A stretch of DNA of 64,000 bases from an uncultured Pelagibacteraceae bacterium. GTDB lineage: Bacteria > Pseudomonadota > Alphaproteobacteria > Pelagibacterales > Pelagibacteraceae. Position numbers and translations under genes: made by a program. Of this stretch, positions 60,891 to 64,000 are shown one piece after another. The number at the start of each line of letters is the position of its first letter. Position 1 is the first letter of the stretch. The notes under the pieces were generated by a model. That model had not been told where the DNA came from. It saw nothing but the letters and a program-made list of their open reading frames with translations, and ran no database searches. The stretch is from positions 1 through 64,000 of the forward strand of contig CACEKE010000006.1 in NCBI GenBank assembly GCA_902560075.1, in the 5' to 3' direction.

Positions 60891-62722
60891 TCGTGAAAAT
60901 AGTTATATATTTTTTTTGCCACTTTTTCCTCAATACCATCAACAGATTTAATTTCGTCTAAACTAGCTGATTCTACTGCTCTAGCAGATCCAAAATGGTT
61001 TAATAAAGCCCTTTTTCTTATACCCCCAACACCCTCAATTTGATCAAGTAAAGATTTACTAATTCCTCTCTTTCTTTTGGCTCTATGGGCACTTATAGCA
61101 AATCTATGTACCTCGTCTCTTATCCTTTGAAGAAAAAATAGGGTGGGGTCATTTTTTTCAAATTTATATTCTCGTCCATTGTGGAAGAAAGTTTCATTAC
61201 CACTATTTCTTTGCTTTCCTTTTGCTATGGCCACAACAGGTATATCGTGAAGTCCTAATTCATTCATGGTGTCTCTTGCTGTAGAGTATTGTCCTTTGCC
61301 TCCATCTATTAAAACTAAATCAGGAAATGATAAGTAGTTGTCCTTTTCTTGTATTGCTCTTTTAAAGCGTCTATTTAGCACTTCTTTCATCATACCATAA
61401 TCATCTTGTTCATTACCCTTCACTTTAATATTAAACTTTCTGTATCTTTTTTTTATAAATCCCTCCTCGCCGTAAGCAACCAAAGCACCGACACTGTTTG
61501 TACCCTGTATATGACTGTTATCATAAACCTCAATTAATTTTATATTATTATCTAAATCAAATTTTTTACAAACTTCTTCAAATAAATTTTTATTATTTTG
61601 ACTTTCATATAATTTTCTATTTAAACTGTCTTTAGCATTATTGATAGCTTGAGTTATGACTTTTAATTTAGACCCCCTTTTACCAACAGATATATTTATA
61701 TCTTTGTTCTCTTTTTGAGTTAAGGTTTTCTCAATCAGTTCTTTTTCTTTAATTTCTTCACTTAGTATAATACTCTTAGGAACACTTTTATTTTCGTAAA
61801 ATTGAATAACAAAAGAGTTTAGAATATCAGACAATTTTTCATCTGGATCATGTTTAGGAAAATAAGATTGATTTCCCCAATTTTGTTTTGATCTGTAGAA
61901 AAATACTTGAACACAAGTTTTACCAGACTCTTTGTATGCAGCAATAACATCTGCTTCAATCAAGTTTGCTTCATTAATTCTTTGTGAAGATTGAATTATG
62001 TTAAGTGATTTAATTCTATCTCTTAAAATTGCCGCTCTTTCGAAATCCAGCTCTTCACTTGCAACCTCCATTTGATTAGATAAACTTTTTTGAATTTTTC
62101 TTGATTTTCCAGACACAAATTTGATCGCATCCTCTACACTTTTTCTGTAATCGTGCTCTTTAACAAAACCAACACATGGACCTGAGCATCTTTTTATTTG
62201 ATATAGTATACACGGCCTCTCTCTATTTTTAAAAACTGTATCATCACAAACTCTTAATTGAAAAATTTTTTGAATCATTTTAATAGTCCAATTAGCTGAT
62301 CCTGCTGAAGCAAATGGACCGAAGAAAAAACCATCTTTATTTTTTTTTCCTCTGTGTTTTGTGATTTGTGGCCATTTAGATTTGTTCGAAATATAAATAA
62401 ATGGGAAAGACTTATCGTCTCTTAATAAAATATTAAATTTTGGTTTATGTTTTTTTATCAAATTGGCTTCTAAAAGTAGTGCCTCACTCTCATTAGAGGT
62501 TGTTGTAATTTCTAATTTTTTAGTTTGAGAGAGCATTCTTTCTGTTCGAATAATATGGTTCTTCTCCGAAACGTAACTTTTAAGTCTATTAGGGAGATTT
62601 TTTGCCTTACCTACGTATAAAATTTCGTTATTTATACTCAACATTTTATATACCCCGGGTAATTTAGGTATTAATGGAAGTTGTTTTTTAATTACTTCTT
62701 TTCCTATTTCGGAATTACGCAT
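60887..62722 (-). CDS. uvrC: Excinuclease ABC subunit C
   Basis: Nuclease that makes both incisions in nucleotide excision repair. Domains in order: GIY-YIG (LPGVYKMLS with [10 protein letters not shown], about residues 17-45), a UVR motif near residue 205 ([15 protein letters not shown]), an RNase H-like domain with DNSHIQGTN and [10 protein letters not shown], and paired helix-hairpin-helices at the C-terminus ([24 protein letters not shown]). It has 611 residues. uvrA and uvrB are not in the window. Confidence 0.98.
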   Translation of the reverse strand: MRNSEIGKEVIKKQLPLIPKLPGVYKMLSINNEILYVGKAKNLPNRLKSYVSEKNHIIRTERMLSQTKKLEITTTSNESEALLLEANLIKKHKPKFNILLRDDKSFPFIYISNKSKWPQITKHRGKKNKDGFFFGPFASAGSANWTIKMIQKIFQLRVCDDTVFKNRERPCILYQIKRCSGPCVGFVKEHDYRKSVEDAIKFVSGKSRKIQKSLSNQMEVASEELDFERAAILRDRIKSLNIIQSSQRINEANLIEADVIAAYKESGKTCVQVFFYRSKQNWGNQSYFPKHDPDEKLSDILNSFVIQFYENKSVPKSIILSEEIKEKELIEKTLTQKENKDINISVGKRGSKLKVITQAINNAKDSLNRKLYESQNNKNLFEEVCKKFDLDNNIKLIEVYDNSHIQGTNSVGALVAYGEEGFIKKRYRKFNIKVKGNEQDDYGMMKEVLNRRFKRAIQEKDNYLSFPDLVLIDGGKGQYSTARDTMNELGLHDIPVVAIAKGKQRNSGNETFFHNGREYKFEKNDPTLFFLQRIRDEVHRFAISAHRAKRKRGISKSLLDQIEGVGGIRKRALLNHFGSARAVESASLDEIKSVDGIEEKVAKKIYNYFHE

Positions 62723-63134
62723 TGCTTCTTTTTTTCGAAATTTGAATTCCTACTGATGAGCAATCCTTTATAATTTCAAGTTTTTCAATTTTTTGAACTA
62801 TTTTATCAATTCTTTTGTCTTTGAAAAGCTCATCAAAAATATCCTCTGCTAGTGTTTCTAAAAAATTATAATGTCTGTTTTTAACCAGCTTTTTAATAAG
62901 TTTTACTAATTTGTCGTAATTTACAATAGACTTTAGATCTTTATCGTTCGTCGGTTTTTTATCCTTATAATTAACTTCTAGACTAAATTTGACTTTTTGA
63001 GGCTTCTCTTTTTCAAAATCAAAGTATCCTAATTTAATATTTAATATTAATTCTTTGATTAATACTTTTTTTTCGTAATTGAATAGACTTTTATTTTTAT
63101 CAATTTTGACAATTTTTAAATTATTTCTTTTCAT
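62715..63134 (-). CDS. folB: Dihydroneopterin aldolase-like protein
   Basis: A 139-residue T-fold protein. [20 protein letters not shown] and [16 protein letters not shown] with [12 protein letters not shown] match FolB, which acts in folate synthesis; the conserved Glu in the LETLAE block binds pterin. About 20 extra residues precede the domain. It overlaps uvrC by eight bases. FolX or another T-fold enzyme is possible. Confidence 0.85.
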   Translation of the reverse strand: MKRNNLKIVKIDKNKSLFNYEKKVLIKELILNIKLGYFDFEKEKPQKVKFSLEVNYKDKKPTNDKDLKSIVNYDKLVKLIKKLVKNRHYNFLETLAEDIFDELFKDKRIDKIVQKIEKLEIIKDCSSVGIQISKKRSNA

Positions 63135-63137
63135 ACC

Positions 63138-64000
63138 CTAAAGTCTTGACGCGATGTATTCTTTAATTAACTTGTGATAATGCATAAAACAATCAGCAAA
63201 ATCAATTATATGCGCATCTTTTAATGGTTCTTCCCAATTGGAACCAGCAATTTTACATTTTTTTCCATTAATTGTTTTTTTTTCAGAAACCACTATTCTC
63301 TTAAAGTTAGGAACATCATCCATCCAATCAGATGTTAATCCTTCATACGGGTCCAAAGGATGAGTAAAAATTAAAACTGGTGCATTTCCTTTTTTAATTA
63401 AATCAATCTGTTCTTGTCTCCATCCAGCCATACCAGGATATTTTTTATGAAATTTGTCCATAGCTTTTTGGTAACCAACTTTTTTTACTTTATATTTTTT
63501 TGATAAATTCCAAAAACATGCAGGCATCAAAGATATACCTCCACCTACTTCATTCATATATTTTGCAGTTAGCCTTAACGTTGCCCAGCCTCCGCAAGAA
63601 TGACCTGACATAAAAATTTGTTTTTTTGGTACACCTAAGTCAACAAATTTCCTAATAACCTTTAAATTTTCCTCAACTCTTCGATCCATTTTTGAGGTCC
63701 CTGGATAAGGTCCGACCCACTTTTTGGTCCACATCCCTATTTTTCCTAGTTTGGCACCCAAATCACCCTCTAGTTGACCTTGGCAATGTATATAAACCAT
63801 AATTTCTTTATCATTTATTTTATCACCAGCAAGCTGAGCCCAATTTCTAAGTTCTGATCTCCAGAAGCAATGTTTTAATTTAACGTCGTTTCCGTCAGAA
63901 CCATGATTGTATATAATTATTATTTTATCTTCAGGATTATTAATTTCAAAATTTTCGTCAATTTTAATTTTATCTTTCCATTTATTTGTAGGAATTACAA
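63138..64000 (-). CDS. Alpha/beta hydrolase, N-terminus beyond window
   Basis: The frame is open to the right edge, so the start is missing; 287 codons are visible. IIIIYNHGSDG (oxyanion-type HG block) precedes the nucleophile elbow in MSGHSCGGWATL. The acid is probably the Asp in THPLDPYEG, and the His is in LKDAHIIDF. This is the dienelactone-hydrolase-like fold. Cys and Trp residues in HCFWRSELRNW are near the HG block. Substrate is unknown. An internal ATG at 63800 is not the start, since upstream codons continue the fold. Confidence 0.85.
   Translation of the reverse strand, partial: VIPTNKWKDKIKIDENFEINNPEDKIIIIYNHGSDGNDVKLKHCFWRSELRNWAQLAGDKINDKEIMVYIHCQGQLEGDLGAKLGKIGMWTKKWVGPYPGTSKMDRRVEENLKVIRKFVDLGVPKKQIFMSGHSCGGWATLRLTAKYMNEVGGGISLMPACFWNLSKKYKVKKVGYQKAMDKFHKKYPGMAGWRQEQIDLIKKGNAPVLIFTHPLDPYEGLTSDWMDDVPNFKRIVVSEKKTINGKKCKIAGSNWEEPLKDAHIIDFADCFMHYHKLIKEYIASRL

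Noticed and set aside
1-64000. Long A or T runs as possible phase-variation switches
   Set aside because: Runs of six to eight A or T are scattered through housekeeping genes, as expected from base composition, and none sits at a frameshifted gene or contingency locus.
1-64000. Search for mobile elements, CRISPR arrays and defence systems
   Set aside because: No transposase, integrase, phage gene, direct-repeat array or restriction partner was seen; ccrM is an orphan cell-cycle methyltransferase and not a restriction system.

Overview
The window is a contiguous, very AT-rich and gene-dense stretch of a bacterial chromosome. Gene content and order point to an alphaproteobacterium of the SAR11 clade (Pelagibacterales). 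Alphaproteobacterial marks are the rnhB-ccrM-mutY neighbourhood, split F0 subunits b and b', DUF2093, DUF3035 and DUF721 proteins, lgt-midA-pgeF order, and ispH-thrB-rnhA order. SAR11-like marks are the strong A/T bias with lysine/asparagine/isoleucine-rich proteins, shortened family members, near-zero intergenic space and a stand-alone retinal pathway. No stretch over about 110 bases lacks a gene, so there are no long non-coding regions. I saw no insertion sequence, prophage, CRISPR array, rRNA or replication origin. The species call is inference from content; no search was run.

Layout from left to right. 1-5.2 kb: ribF (cut by the window edge)-ileS-lspA-DUF3035 lipoprotein-pgi. 5.2-7.2 kb: rsmD and purD, with DUF2093 divergent. 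7.2-12.9 kb: a Kdo-lipid A block (lpxL-type acyltransferase, lpxK, waaA, msbA) followed by ubiA. 12.9-16.9 kb: DUF2721, a quinone-oxidoreductase/pirin/DoxX operon, a haloacid-dehalogenase-like hydrolase and rsmE. 16.9-23.4 kb: aerobic respiration, with SCO, a short subunit III-like protein, two small membrane ORFs, coxB-coxA-coxC-subunit IV and ctaB. 23.5-27.7 kb: thrC, a peroxiredoxin, rnhA, thrB, ispH. 27.7-32.1 kb: retinal synthesis (crtI-crtB-crtY-blh) with a 57-residue membrane ORF coupled to its end. 32.1-34.5 kb: the F0 half of ATP synthase. 34.5-42.5 kb: smc, a DsbA-like protein, DUF721/DciA-like, mutY, an FAD monooxygenase, ccrM, rnhB and a uracil-DNA glycosylase. 42.5-48.1 kb: TPR protein, ispE, tRNA-Gln, cca, greA, hemF, trmL. 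48.2-50.8 kb: the bc1 complex. 50.8-56.7 kb: ychF, pth, rplY, prs, pgeF, midA, lgt. 56.7-64 kb: ubiK, an EnvZ/OmpR-type pair with a MarR regulator, ilvE, pgsA, uvrC, folB and an alpha/beta hydrolase cut by the right edge.

Many genes converge on energy conservation. UbiA and UbiK supply ubiquinone, the bc1 complex and cytochrome oxidase (with SCO, CtaB and HemF for its cofactors) build the proton gradient, and F0 uses it. The retinal pathway next to F0 would supply a rhodopsin pump encoded elsewhere. A second theme is the cell envelope: LspA, Lgt, lipid A synthesis and export, PgsA and an EnvZ/OmpR-type system.

No obviously undescribed multi-gene system is present. The most interesting observations are an SMC protein that appears to lack its hinge domain, a GANTC-bearing palindrome inside a plausible ccrM promoter, an interleaved divergent control region with palindromes in front of the cox operon, a hidden small membrane gene coupled to blh and ispH, a GC-rich acidic tail on ribosomal protein L25, and convergent genes that overlap at their 3' ends almost everywhere with only one clear intrinsic terminator.
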